The notes: generated from the letters alone by a model not told the origin. A DNA stretch of 53,045 nucleotides from Roseovarius salincola (GCF_026891095.1 NZ_JAPTNL010000021.1:1-53045), one strand, 5' to 3'; numbered from the stretch's first letter, positions 44,777 through 52,980 are shown. Numbers and translations are program-made.

Positions 44777-45899
44777 TCAGACGGAGGCCTTGTTCATTGC
44801 AGGCCCGATGGCATGGTCTCCGCTGATGACGGTGATAGCGGGACGTGCCGACCTCGAGGCCTTGCCCGCGACATTGCCCGGACATGCGCTCAATGATGCG
44901 GGAATGGCTTGTTTTCCCGTGCTTGCCGACGCGCCGGGCGCTGAGGTCGAAGGTTTGGTGCTGCGAGCACCTCCGGAGGCGGCCGCTGCGCGTCTGGCTT
45001 TCTTTGCCGAAGGCTTGGGGCACGAAATGCGCCCTGTCAGATTGGCGGATGGCACTGCCGCGCTGGCCTTCGTCGCGGCGCAGGCAGACACGGTGCAGGC
45101 GGAGGTCGGGGCATGGTCGATGGCAGCCTGGGAATCGCGATGGGGCGCGCTGGCACTTGATGCCAGCGCAGAGGCCATGCGCTATTTCGGGCGTATGGAT
45201 GCCGCCGGGCTGGCATGGCGGATGCCCATGATCCTGTCGCGCGCCGGATCGCGCCAGGCCGCGGCCGATGGTGCCCCGGCCAATTTGCGCAGCGCGACTC
45301 CGGCAAGCGAGGTCTCCTGTCTTGCGCGCCACACGCCCCATGAAGGCTATTTCCTGACCCGCGAATATACCCTGAGGTATCCCGGTTTCGACGGGACCAT
45401 GAGCCCCCCGCTGCGCCGGGAAGTGTTCGTTGCCGCCGATGCCGCGCTGGTTTTGCCATATGATCCGCGACGAGACCGTGTGCTTTTGGTCGAGCAGTTC
45501 CGCATGGGGCTTTATGCGCGGGGCGATCCGCGTCCATGGATGCTGGAACCTGTGGCGGGACGCATCGATGCGGGTGAAACACCCGAAGCCGCTGCACGGC
45601 GTGAGTGCATGGAGGAGGCGGGACTCGATCTTGAGCGGATGGAGTTCATTGCGGGGCATTATTCCTCGCCGGGGTGTTCGACTGAATACTTCTACCTTTA
45701 TCTTGGCCTGTGCGATCTGCCCGACGAAGGGCAGGGGCACGGGGGGCTGGAAAGCGAACATGAGGACATCCGAACGCATGTGATATCATTCGAGCGCGCC
45801 ATGGAGCTGTTGACCTCGGGCGAGGCGGATAACGGGCCGCTGGTCCTGTCGCTGATCTGGCTTTCACGTGAACGTGCCCGGCTGCGCGCGTCTGCTTGA
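44736..45899 (+). CDS. trgB: TrgB: NUDIX hydrolase with N-terminal gamma-glutamylcyclotransferase-like domain
   Basis: This protein of up to 387 residues has an N-terminal region (about 18-115) that resembles a degraded gamma-glutamylcyclotransferase-like fold. A C-terminal NUDIX domain carries the box GRIDAGETPEAAARRECMEE (starting G275), which fits GX5EX7REUXEEXGU. The NUDIX part resembles ADP-ribose pyrophosphatases. The start is uncertain: the TTG at 44736 is upstream and overlaps trgA by 41 bases; a TTG at 44790 and an ATG at 44808 are alternatives. Neighbour order trgA-trgB-cysK matches the known tellurite locus. Confidence 0.85.
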   Translation: MVFSENGCRIAGPDQTEALFIAGPMAWSPLMTVIAGRADLEALPATLPGHALNDAGMACFPVLADAPGAEVEGLVLRAPPEAAAARLAFFAEGLGHEMRPVRLADGTAALAFVAAQADTVQAEVGAWSMAAWESRWGALALDASAEAMRYFGRMDAAGLAWRMPMILSRAGSRQAAADGAPANLRSATPASEVSCLARHTPHEGYFLTREYTLRYPGFDGTMSPPLRREVFVAADAALVLPYDPRRDRVLLVEQFRMGLYARGDPRPWMLEPVAGRIDAGETPEAAARRECMEEAGLDLERMEFIAGHYSSPGCSTEYFYLYLGLCDLPDEGQGHGGLESEHEDIRTHVISFERAMELLTSGEADNGPLVLSLIWLSRERARLRASA

Positions 45900-45956
45900 G
45901 TTCCATTGCGCCGGGCACTAAGTCTTGGGGAACGAGCGGAGAGAGGAGCAGCGTCA

Positions 45957-46988
45957 ATGCGTATCGCGAAGGATCTGGCCGAAGCGGTCGGCAAAACGCC
46001 ACTGATCCGGTTGCGCCGTGCCAGCGAGGAGACCGGTTGCGAGATCCTCGGCAAGGCGGAGTTCATGAATCCGGGCCAGTCCGTGAAGGACCGTGCCGCG
46101 CTCTATATCATCCGTGACGCTGTGGCGCGCGGTGAACTGGCACCCGGCGGCACCATCGTCGAGGGCACCGCAGGCAATACCGGCATCGGGCTGGCTTTGG
46201 TCGGCGCGTCGTTGGGCTTCAAGACGGTGATTGTGATTCCCGAGACGCAGAGCCAGGAAAAGAAGGATATGCTGCGCCTTGCGGGCGCTGATCTTGTCCA
46301 GGTGCCGGCAGCGCCCTATTCAAATCCAAACAATTTTGTTCGATATTCTGATAGGTTAGCTAAAGAACTTGCCAAAACCGAACCAAATGGCGCGATCTGG
46401 GCCAATCAGTTCGACAACGTCGCGAACCGCCAGGCGCATGTGGAAACCACAGGCCCCGAAATATGGGAGCAGACCGGCGGCAAAGTCGACGGGTTCTGCT
46501 GCGCGGTCGGGTCGGGGGGCACGCTGGCCGGTGTCGCCGCGGCGTTGCAGCCCAGGAACGTGAAGATCGGCCTCGCCGACCCGATGGGTGCGAAGCTTTA
46601 TTCCTATTACAAGACCGGAGAACTGGAGGGGGATGGCAGCTCGATCGCGGAAGGGATCGGGCAGGTGCGCATCACCCGCAACCTCGAAGGCTTCAGCCCC
46701 GATTTCGCCTACCAAGTACCCGACGAAGAGGGGCTGCCGCTCGTGTTCGATCTTCTCGAGCATGAGGGGCTCTGTCTTGGCGCGTCGTCGGGGATCAATC
46801 TTGCGGGCGCGATCCGCCTCGCGCGAGAAATGGGACCGGGGCACACGATCGTGACGGTGCTGTGCGATTACGGCACGCGCTATCAGTCGAAACTGTTCAA
46901 TCCGGATTTCCTGCGCGAAAAGGGCCTGCCCACACCCGGTTGGCTGGATGAGGCGCCCCGCAGCATTCCGGGAGTCTTCGTCGAGTGA
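45957..46988 (+). CDS. cysK: Cysteine synthase A (O-acetylserine sulfhydrylase)
   Basis: This 343-residue PLP enzyme makes cysteine from O-acetylserine and sulfide. The PLP lysine is in NPGQSVKDRAALY, and the asparagine loop GTAGNTGIGLALVG and the glycine-rich phosphate loop GSGGTLAGV are present. ATG 45957 is preceded by GAGAGGAGCAG. A stretch at 46317-46391 is strikingly AT-rich (26 of 75 bases G+C) and carries codons rare elsewhere here, including TTA, AGG, CGA, TCA and AAT. The protein sequence there (around YSNPNNFVRYSDRLAKEL) is family-like, so the gene is intact. It overlaps the MscS-type gene by four bases (GTGA). Confidence 0.95.
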   Translation: MRIAKDLAEAVGKTPLIRLRRASEETGCEILGKAEFMNPGQSVKDRAALYIIRDAVARGELAPGGTIVEGTAGNTGIGLALVGASLGFKTVIVIPETQSQEKKDMLRLAGADLVQVPAAPYSNPNNFVRYSDRLAKELAKTEPNGAIWANQFDNVANRQAHVETTGPEIWEQTGGKVDGFCCAVGSGGTLAGVAAALQPRNVKIGLADPMGAKLYSYYKTGELEGDGSSIAEGIGQVRITRNLEGFSPDFAYQVPDEEGLPLVFDLLEHEGLCLGASSGINLAGAIRLAREMGPGHTIVTVLCDYGTRYQSKLFNPDFLREKGLPTPGWLDEAPRSIPGVFVE

Positions 46989-49471
46989 CACGCATCTTCC
47001 GTCAGGTTCTGCTGGCGCTGATGCTGGCCATCTTTACCGGAAGCGGCGGCGGATTTGCTGTGACGGCGGCCGTTGCGCAGGAAGCCGCCAGCGCATCTGA
47101 CAGAGCCCCCGATTTTGACCGCTGGGAGCAGTTTGCCACCACCGCCGAGAATGCCCTGGAGGCGGGCGATACTGCGAGCCATGAGCTTGAGCGGCTGCGT
47201 GAGCAGCTGACAGAATGGCGCGAAAGGTTCCTTGAGGCGCAAAGCGTCAATGCGGGCAGTATCGCAACGGTGCAACGCCAACTTGAAGCGCTTGGACCGG
47301 CGCCCGAGGAGGGCGGGGAATCTCGCGAGATCGCGCTGGAGCGCGAACATCTCAATGCGCGGCTGACCGAGCTTCAGGCGCCGGGTAAACGGGCCGAGCT
47401 GGCCTATAGCCGTGCTGATGGGCTGATCCGCAGCATTGATCAAACAATCCGGGATCGCCAGACCGAGGCGCTGTTGCAGATCGGGCCATCGCCTGTCAAT
47501 CCGGTCCACTGGCCCGACGCACTGAGCGAACTTTACGCCACAGGCACCTCGCTCATGAGCGAAACGCGCACATCATTCAACAATGCGGTGGAACGGGGAT
47601 CGATCGGGGACAGCCTGCCGGTAACGGTGCCGCTGTTCGTTATTGGACTTGTTCTGATCACAAAGGGGCGGCGCTGGAGTCGGCGGCTGAGCCGGCGTAT
47701 CCTTCGGGATCGTGAAAGCGCGGGGCGCTGGATCGCGGGGTTCGTCGTGTCGCTGGGCAGTTTCGCTCTGCCCTATTTCGGCCTTGTCGCGATCAGCGTG
47801 TTGATGATGGTTTCCGGGCTCCTGGGGCAGCAGGGTGAGCAGCTATTGCAAGAGATCGTGCGCGCGTCATTGATCTTTCTCGTGGCGCGCTGGCTGGCGA
47901 CAAGGGTATTCCCCGCCGAAGACACGCGCAGACCGTTGCTGGACCTCGAGCCCGACGCGCGCCTGAGGGGGCGTTGGTATGGGGCGTCGCTCGGATTGCT
48001 GATCGCGGCGCTGAACCTGGGCAACGGGATGCGCGAGATCTTCGACTGGTCCGAGGCGGCAGGCAATGTAATCCTGTTCCCGGCCATAGTGATCGCGTCT
48101 CTGCTGTTGTGGCGGCTGGGTCGCTTGCTGGGGGCGCATGCGCGAAGCGAAGAAGATGCGGCAGCGGGCGAGGAAGCCCACAATTCGCGGCTTGCCGGGA
48201 TCATGACACGCACCATGATCATTTTGGCGGTGCTGGTGCCGGTTCTGGGGGCGGCGGGGTATTTCTCACTTGCGAAATTCCTGCTGTTCCCGTCGCTTCT
48301 GTCGCTGATGCTGATTGCGGCGCTGTTGGTGCTTCAGCGGGTCGTGCTTGAACTCTATGCGCTTTTGACGGGCAATGTCGAAGGGGCGGCGGAGTCGCTG
48401 ATCCCGGTCATGGTCGGCTTTGTGCTGGTGCTGCTGTCGATGCCGCTCTTTGCGCTGATCTGGGGCGCGCGGGTGGCCGACCTGACCGAACTCTGGACGC
48501 GCTTCGTGGAAGGTGTCTCGATCGGGGGAACGCGGATTTCGCCAACGATCTTCCTGACCTTCGCGCTGGTGTTCGCGCTTGGGTATCTGGTGACGCGCCT
48601 GACGCAGGGGGCGCTTAAGAATTCGATCCTTCCCAAGACAAGGATGGATCCCGGCGGGCGCAATGCGATCGTCGCAGGTGTGGGCTACCTGGGGATATTC
48701 CTTGCGGCCATCATCGCCATCACCAGTGCCGGGATCGACCTGAGCAGCCTGGCCATTGTCGCCGGTGCTCTGTCGGTCGGGATCGGTTTCGGCTTGCAGA
48801 ATATCGTGTCGAACTTCGTCTCGGGGATCATCCTGTTGATCGAGCGTCCGATTTCGGAAGGCGACTGGATCGAGGTGGGCGGCCAGCACGGTTATGTGCG
48901 CGACATTTCGGTGCGTTCGACCCGGATCGAGACGTTTGACCGCACGGATGTGATCGTGCCCAATGCGGATTTCGTCAGTGGAACCGTCACCAATTACACC
49001 CGTGGCAATACGGTGGGGCGGGTCATTGTGCCGGTCGGCGTGTCCTATGGCACCGATACCCGCAAGGTCGAGAAAATCCTTCAGGAGATCGCCGAAGCGC
49101 ATCCGATGGTTCTGGCCAACCCCAAGCCCGCAGTGGTGTTCCAGGGGTTCGGCGACAGCTCGATGGATTTCGAGATCCGGGCGATCCTGCGGGATGTGAA
49201 TTTCGTTCTGAATGTCCGGTCGGACATGAACCACGAGATCGCCCGCCGCTTTGCCGAGGAAGGTGTCGAGATTCCGTTCCCGCAGCAGGATCTGTGGCTG
49301 CGAAATCCCGAGACCCTGAGACGCGACGCCAACGCGTCGCGCGAGGCTGGCAAGATATCGCGGACCGATACCACGGCGCATCTGAACGAAGGCGATCTGG
49401 AGGAGACCGAGCGTGACCAGGATGCGGGCCAGGGCGAGGATGGCGCGGACGGTGGCGGCGACGGGCGCTGA
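46985..49471 (+). CDS. Large MscS-type mechanosensitive channel (DUF3772)
   Basis: This 828-residue protein has a signal peptide (about 1-35), a long periplasmic coiled-coil/DUF3772 region, about ten membrane segments and a C-terminal MscS module with GALSVGIGFGLQNIVSNFVSG (pore helix and beta junction), ERPISEGDWIEVGG and the VIVPNADFVSG segment. The C-terminal tail is acidic. It belongs to the MscK/YbiO-like group that opens under membrane tension. The GTG start overlaps the cysK stop codon, so its translation is coupled to the trg-cysK operon. Confidence 0.92.
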   Translation: MTRIFRQVLLALMLAIFTGSGGGFAVTAAVAQEAASASDRAPDFDRWEQFATTAENALEAGDTASHELERLREQLTEWRERFLEAQSVNAGSIATVQRQLEALGPAPEEGGESREIALEREHLNARLTELQAPGKRAELAYSRADGLIRSIDQTIRDRQTEALLQIGPSPVNPVHWPDALSELYATGTSLMSETRTSFNNAVERGSIGDSLPVTVPLFVIGLVLITKGRRWSRRLSRRILRDRESAGRWIAGFVVSLGSFALPYFGLVAISVLMMVSGLLGQQGEQLLQEIVRASLIFLVARWLATRVFPAEDTRRPLLDLEPDARLRGRWYGASLGLLIAALNLGNGMREIFDWSEAAGNVILFPAIVIASLLLWRLGRLLGAHARSEEDAAAGEEAHNSRLAGIMTRTMIILAVLVPVLGAAGYFSLAKFLLFPSLLSLMLIAALLVLQRVVLELYALLTGNVEGAAESLIPVMVGFVLVLLSMPLFALIWGARVADLTELWTRFVEGVSIGGTRISPTIFLTFALVFALGYLVTRLTQGALKNSILPKTRMDPGGRNAIVAGVGYLGIFLAAIIAITSAGIDLSSLAIVAGALSVGIGFGLQNIVSNFVSGIILLIERPISEGDWIEVGGQHGYVRDISVRSTRIETFDRTDVIVPNADFVSGTVTNYTRGNTVGRVIVPVGVSYGTDTRKVEKILQEIAEAHPMVLANPKPAVVFQGFGDSSMDFEIRAILRDVNFVLNVRSDMNHEIARRFAEEGVEIPFPQQDLWLRNPETLRRDANASREAGKISRTDTTAHLNEGDLEETERDQDAGQGEDGADGGGDGR

Positions 49472-49586
49472 TCGCGCCCCGCCGGTTTCCCCGCGCAGGC
49501 CGCGTCGGGTGGCGGCAGGGGGAATACAGCCGAGTGACAGAAACCCCTTGAACTGCCCGTTTGTGGACGTTTAAAGAGAGCCGCAC

Positions 49587-49676
49587 GGAGAGGTGGCCGA
49601 GTGGTCGAAGGCGCACGCTTGGAACGCGTGTAGGCGGGTAACCGTCTCCAGGGTTCGAATCCCTGTCTCTCCGCCA
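49587..49676 (+). tRNA. tRNA-Ser (anticodon GGA)
   Basis: The 90-base gene has the long variable arm of a class II tRNA, an acceptor stem GGAGAGG/TCTCTCC (CCA encoded), an anticodon stem CACGC/GCGTG and a loop TTGGAAC with anticodon GGA. The T arm carries CAGGGTTCGAATCCCTG. It marks the boundary between core genes and the region that looks like a mobile metal island. Confidence 0.96.
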
Positions 49677-50261
49677 CTTGCCCTCGCGAAAGACTTCTCC
49701 CGATCCGGCTGCAGCCGGATTTTCTCGTTGTTTTCGAGGGTTATGCGGGAGGGACTGAGTACTGGCCCATGCGGCAGGAGGCCCGGATGCGGTCTCATAG
49801 GCTGGGTATTCTCCGAACCTCATGACTCCCCCCGGTTTGGTGCAGAGCCTGTAGGACACTGAAATTAAGGGTTTTGTGCGCACCTAAGCTGAGCACTTCG
49901 ACCCCGGTGGCAGCCGGTCATGTGGAACAGAAATCGAATATTCACTGTCGCAGGAATGCAGGCGAAGTGGTCACTCGGGCGGACACTAGTCGTTCGCTGC
50001 GCTCTGCACCAATGGCGGCTCAGCGGACTTGTCGGGCGTAGGTTTTGATCGATGAGATTTACATCGACTAGCTTCTGGCCGCAGCCGTCGAAATGCCGGG
50101 CTTTCAACTCGCGGTGTGCCATTTGTAGTGAAATCCAAGCATTTCAAGTGAAAAAACATGCGAGATTGCTTTAAGCCTCCAAAACCGGCACCATTAAGAA
50201 GAGCAATCATGCGTTTGGATATTTCTGTCCTGACGCAAATTCTGCTCGAAGGGAGGGCGAG
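49677..50261. other. Junction region after tRNA-Ser with no supported gene
   Basis: These 585 bases contain no gene I can support. The short open frames on the minus strand (49865-50122 and 49986-50210) lack ribosome binding sites and look non-coding. The sequence is less GC-rich and more irregular in composition than the core to its left. Its place next to a tRNA gene fits a scar of integration or decay of a mobile element. No second copy of the tRNA 3' end is seen up to the right edge. Confidence 0.5.
49703..49724 (+). terminator. Terminator after tRNA-Ser
   Basis: ATCCGGCTGCAGCCGGAT (49703-49720) is an 18-base palindrome followed by TTTTC. It can fold as a hairpin with a stem of seven pairs and lies 27 bases after the tRNA-Ser CCA end. 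Confidence 0.7.
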
Positions 50262-50822
50262 ATGCTTCGAACTCTTAAAAGAATTTCTTTACTGACAGCG
50301 CTCTCAATCAGCTCGGTGACAATCGCTGGCTGCAATCAAGAGCGCATTCGTCACTCGTCCGACTGGTGGGGAGGGGGCCACATGGGGCCTGGACCCATGG
50401 GACACCACCATGGCTGGCAATGGCAAGAGATGCATGGAAGCCAGCGACAGCGCGCCATTCGTCATTGGACCTACATGAACCAAGGTGTTCCGAGTGCCTA
50501 CCAACGTGCGCGGAACCCATTTCAGGCGACTGAGAGCTCCGTACGATCGGGCGCGGCGCTGTATCGTCAGAACTGCGCTTCCTGCCATGGGCCGCGCGGC
50601 CTTGGAAATGGCATGGCGGCCCGCAGTTTGGAACCGTCGCCGGCGATCCTGACCTACTTCGTGCAGTCGCCAATGGCGGCTGACGGATATCTTATGTGGG
50701 CCATCTCCGAAGAAGGGGCGAACTTCGGCACGGACATGCCGGCGTTTAAGCATACCCTGTCACGGTCAGAAATTTGGAAAATCATTACCTACATGCGGGC
50801 AGGCTTCCCAGAGCCAAGATAG
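50262..50822 (+). CDS. Lipoprotein cytochrome c with Met/His-rich segment
   Basis: This 186-residue protein has an N-terminal lipobox (TIAGC, C24) and is probably anchored to a membrane. A Gly/Met/His-rich stretch (residues 36-60, with GHHMGPG-like repeats such as HMGPGPMGHHH) follows. A class I c-type haem site CASCHG (C105, C108, H109) comes next, and a likely axial methionine in TDMPAFK (M159). Met/His-rich regions beside the haem domain suggest copper or another metal. Its RBS is GGGAGGG. It stands at the left of a group of small metal-type genes. Confidence 0.85.
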   Translation: MLRTLKRISLLTALSISSVTIAGCNQERIRHSSDWWGGGHMGPGPMGHHHGWQWQEMHGSQRQRAIRHWTYMNQGVPSAYQRARNPFQATESSVRSGAALYRQNCASCHGPRGLGNGMAARSLEPSPAILTYFVQSPMAADGYLMWAISEEGANFGTDMPAFKHTLSRSEIWKIITYMRAGFPEPR

Positions 50823-50845
50823 CCCTGGGAAAGCGCGGCACCGCG

Positions 50846-51232
50846 TTAGATTTCGTTCACGACCTGTGAGAGCATCTCTCGCACCTGGCCCGCTACATGC
50901 TTAAGGTCATCGTTGTCGATTGCCTGCATCGAGGCAACTGGGTCGATAGCGCTGACCTCCACACCATCGTCAACCTTCCGCAGGATTACGTTACAGGGCA
51001 GCATTGCCCCGACTTGCGGTTCGACCTGCAGTGCTTCATAGGCCATGTTTGGGTTGCACGCGCCAAGAATACGGTAGCCATCAATTTCGGCTCCGATTTT
51101 CTTCTTCAAAGTGCTCTTGACGTCGATTTCGGTCAGCACCCCGAAGCCGTGGTCTGACAGCGCCGACCGGGTCCGCGTATCAATATCTTCGATCGTGGCT
51201 TCGGTGATGGTGCGGTTTATCGTGTAGCTCAT
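50846..51232 (-). CDS. DUF302 family protein
   Basis: This 128-residue protein has the DUF302 fold, with an N-terminal ALSDHGFGVLTEIDV strand-helix and a conserved GACNPNMAYEALQ segment with a cysteine, plus a second cysteine in MLPCNVIL. DUF302 proteins are often encoded beside copper, sulfide or thiosulfate genes, but no activity is known. No signal peptide is visible. It converges with the cytochrome c gene. Confidence 0.85.
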   Translation of the reverse strand: MSYTINRTITEATIEDIDTRTRSALSDHGFGVLTEIDVKSTLKKKIGAEIDGYRILGACNPNMAYEALQVEPQVGAMLPCNVILRKVDDGVEVSAIDPVASMQAIDNDDLKHVAGQVREMLSQVVNEI

Positions 51233-51249
51233 TTTGGTTCTCCTTTAAG

Positions 51250-51277
51250 GAAAACGGACCGCGCTGAGGCGGTCCGT
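51250..51277 (-). terminator. Terminator between EF-hand and DUF302 genes
   Basis: On the minus strand ACGGACCGC pairs with GCGGTCCGT (51277-51269 with 51262-51254), followed by TTTT. It ends the EF-hand transcript just before the DUF302 gene. Confidence 0.8.
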
Positions 51278-51300
51278 AATCGTGTTTCGTGTGGAAAGGC

Positions 51301-51894
51301 TTAGTCGTCGTTCATCATGCGACCATTGCCCATGCCGCGCGGCTGACCACCCTGCATGTGATTTTCACGCCAGCGTTGTTGCATGTTCTGAAAGCGTTCC
51401 ATCCGGTCCGCTGGCGCACTCATCTCGTCGCCGGTGATCCGGCCGTCACCATTTTCATCAAGTGCCTGGAAATGATCCACGACCATGTTGCGGATCATCG
51501 CAGCGTGGAAGGCCTCGAACTCTTCGAGAGTCATGCTGCCGTCGCCATCGCTGTCGAACTCTTTCATACGTTCAGCAAACCCTTCACGCATTTCACCTGG
51601 CGACATTCTTCCATCGCCGTCACTGTCAAAGCGGCTGAACATGTTTCCCATCATGCCAGGGCCACCCATCATGCCGGGACCGCCCATCATACCGTAGCCT
51701 TGCATCATTCCGGACCCATGCATGTAGCCTTGGCCATGCTCCCATCCGTGGGCATCACCCATGCCCATGCCGTGCATTGGCATTGTGGCGACAGATCCCT
51801 CCCGGCCAGTTTCATGGGACATCGCGGACCCGGCTGAAAAGCCCATGGCCAAAAGCGCGGCCAGGGCAAGCGTCGGTGTGGTGATCCGTTTCAT
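51301..51894 (-). CDS. Secreted EF-hand protein with Met-rich region
   Basis: This 197-residue protein has a signal peptide (about 1-24). A Met/Gly/His-rich stretch follows (38-84, including GGPGMMGGPGMMG in tandem). Then come three EF-hand loops at 90-101 (DSDGDGRMSPGE), 114-125 (DSDGDGSMTLEE) and 146-157 (DENGDGRITGDE). EF hands bind calcium; the Met-rich part fits soft metals such as copper or silver. A role as an extracytoplasmic metal buffer is inferred. The ATG at 51894 has GGAGGAGC upstream. Confidence 0.85.
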   Translation of the reverse strand: MKRITTPTLALAALLAMGFSAGSAMSHETGREGSVATMPMHGMGMGDAHGWEHGQGYMHGSGMMQGYGMMGGPGMMGGPGMMGNMFSRFDSDGDGRMSPGEMREGFAERMKEFDSDGDGSMTLEEFEAFHAAMIRNMVVDHFQALDENGDGRITGDEMSAPADRMERFQNMQQRWRENHMQGGQPRGMGNGRMMNDD

Positions 51895-51960
51895 AGCAGC
51901 TCCTCCTTTATTGCGTTCGTAGCTTATCACGTATGAAACGCATCTGGGCGCCCCAACCCC

Positions 51961-51979
51961 TCGCATTCAAAAAATGCGA
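51961..51979. promoter_or_regulatory. Dyad in divergent EF-hand/SHOCT promoter region
   Basis: TCGCATT (51961-51967) and AATGCGA (51973-51979) are perfect inverse copies separated by CAAAA. They lie 67 bases upstream of the EF-hand start, in the intergenic region shared with the SHOCT gene. This fits an operator for a small dimeric regulator, though a short hairpin cannot be ruled out. Confidence 0.4.
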
Positions 51980-52132
51980 TTTGTGTGCTTCACTCCGATA
52001 TCCGCAGGTCCATCAAAGGTATGATCGTGGAGAACTTAAGTGGCCTCATCTTTTCGCACACGATTACGTGAGCTGTCTTGCAAGCCAAGCGCAGAGCCTG
52101 CTCCCTGTATGAGATTTTGCGCGAAGGATCGC

Positions 52133-52153
52133 GCTTAGTGTCTGACACCAAGC
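52133..52153. promoter_or_regulatory. Near-perfect 21-bp palindrome upstream of SHOCT gene
   Basis: GCTTAGTGTC and GACACCAAGC are inverse copies with a single mismatch, around one central base. The element lies 35 bases upstream of the SHOCT start codon and touches the hairpin that follows. Its length and symmetry fit a dimeric regulator operator. Confidence 0.55.
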
Positions 52154-52183
52154 GGATCCTTTTCTGAAAAACAAAAGGAATCC
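52154..52183 (+). promoter_or_regulatory. Hairpin hiding the SHOCT ribosome binding site
   Basis: GGATCCTTTT (52154-52163) pairs with AAAAGGAATCC (52173-52183) over a 9-base loop, with one bulged A at 52179, giving 10 pairs. The purine-rich ribosome binding site AAAAGGAA is inside the 3' arm, five to ten bases before the ATG at 52188. Translation may thus be controlled by RNA folding, for example by temperature or a bound factor. Confidence 0.55.
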
Positions 52184-52187
52184 TGCA

Positions 52188-52520
52188 ATGAAACTCTTCG
52201 CATTCACAACAGCAGCCCTTGTCGCCAGTCTGCCCGCTTATGCCTCACCGGGAGATGGCCGAGAGTACTATGGCCATATGTGGGGGGGTGGCGGTTACGG
52301 TCACAGTTTTTTTGGAGGAATGTTCATGCTGCTCTTCTGGGGCGCGTTGATCGTAATCACGATACTGGCTGTTAAGTGGTTCATCGATCGCGACAATGGG
52401 AGCTCTAGCGGCCAAGGTAATAGTTCAGCCGAGCAGATTTTGCAGGACAGGCTTGCGAAAGGTGAAATCGAGCCGGAGGAATACCGGGAGCGGATGAAAA
52501 CCCTACGCGAAGACAGCTGA
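52188..52520 (+). CDS. Small SHOCT-domain membrane protein
   Basis: This 110-residue protein has a cleavable or uncleaved N-terminal hydrophobic signal (1-19), a Gly/Tyr/His-rich linker (EYYGHMWGGGGYGHS), one membrane helix (46-63) and a C-terminal SHOCT motif (81-108, EQILQDRLAKGEIEPEEY). Short SHOCT proteins with a His/Gly-rich loop are often encoded in copper and other metal-resistance islands. Function unknown. Its leader carries an operator-like palindrome and an RBS-masking hairpin. Confidence 0.85.
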   Translation: MKLFAFTTAALVASLPAYASPGDGREYYGHMWGGGGYGHSFFGGMFMLLFWGALIVITILAVKWFIDRDNGSSSGQGNSSAEQILQDRLAKGEIEPEEYRERMKTLREDS

Positions 52521-52585
52521 CTTGCTCGCGACCTGAAGACCAGTGTTTGGAACGGCTTTTTTTCGAGGGAAGCCACGGACGCGAT

Positions 52586-52804
52586 TTACCCGCAGCAGCT
52601 ATCGCCTTGTTGGATCGGTGGGCACGGCACCGTGCCATAGGAGCAGAAAACACAACAAGCACCTGGGAGCGGCTTCAAGATCGATCCACAGGATTTGCAC
52701 TCGTAAAACCACTGGCAGCTATCGGTCGGCATCGTCTCGATCGCAGAAAAGCTGCATTGTGGGCAGGTGATAGTGCTTTCTAAGACAACTGTAATCTCCG
52801 ACAT
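52586..52804 (-). CDS. Cys-rich protein of the GDCCVxC type
   Basis: This 72-residue protein has 11 cysteines, including TCPQC (14-17), ECKSC (36-39), the signature GACCVFC (48-54) and PC at 61. The family signature is GDCCVxC; here the aspartate is an alanine. Proteins of this type occur in mercury, copper and other metal-resistance clusters. They likely bind soft metals or zinc. The ATG at 52804 starts the conserved MSEITVVLE. It converges with the SHOCT gene. Confidence 0.85.
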   Translation of the reverse strand: MSEITVVLESTITCPQCSFSAIETMPTDSCQWFYECKSCGSILKPLPGACCVFCSYGTVPCPPIQQGDSCCG

Positions 52805-52980
52805 AATCTAATAATATCATAAAAGGATAGACAGTATACTTCTTAGCGGGCTTCAACGTTCTCTCTGGGCTAATTCGCGTCATTCACGGCGTAAGTCACG
52901 AACGGCGGCTCTGGGCCGGTCGCGTCGGCCTGACAAGCAGGGTCAGAGAGCTATGCGTGATTTTGGGTGACGCGGCCTGA
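52805..52980. other. Right-edge intergenic region
   Basis: These 176 bases between the Cys-rich gene and the partial minus-strand frame hold no gene I can support. An AT-rich stretch at 52805-52830 (AATAATATCATAAAAGG) fits a promoter of the Cys-rich gene. Confidence 0.35.

Noticed and set aside
49865..50210. Two short minus-strand open frames in the gap after tRNA-Ser
   Set aside because: Neither has a ribosome binding site or recognisable motif and their codon use looks random; likely non-coding.
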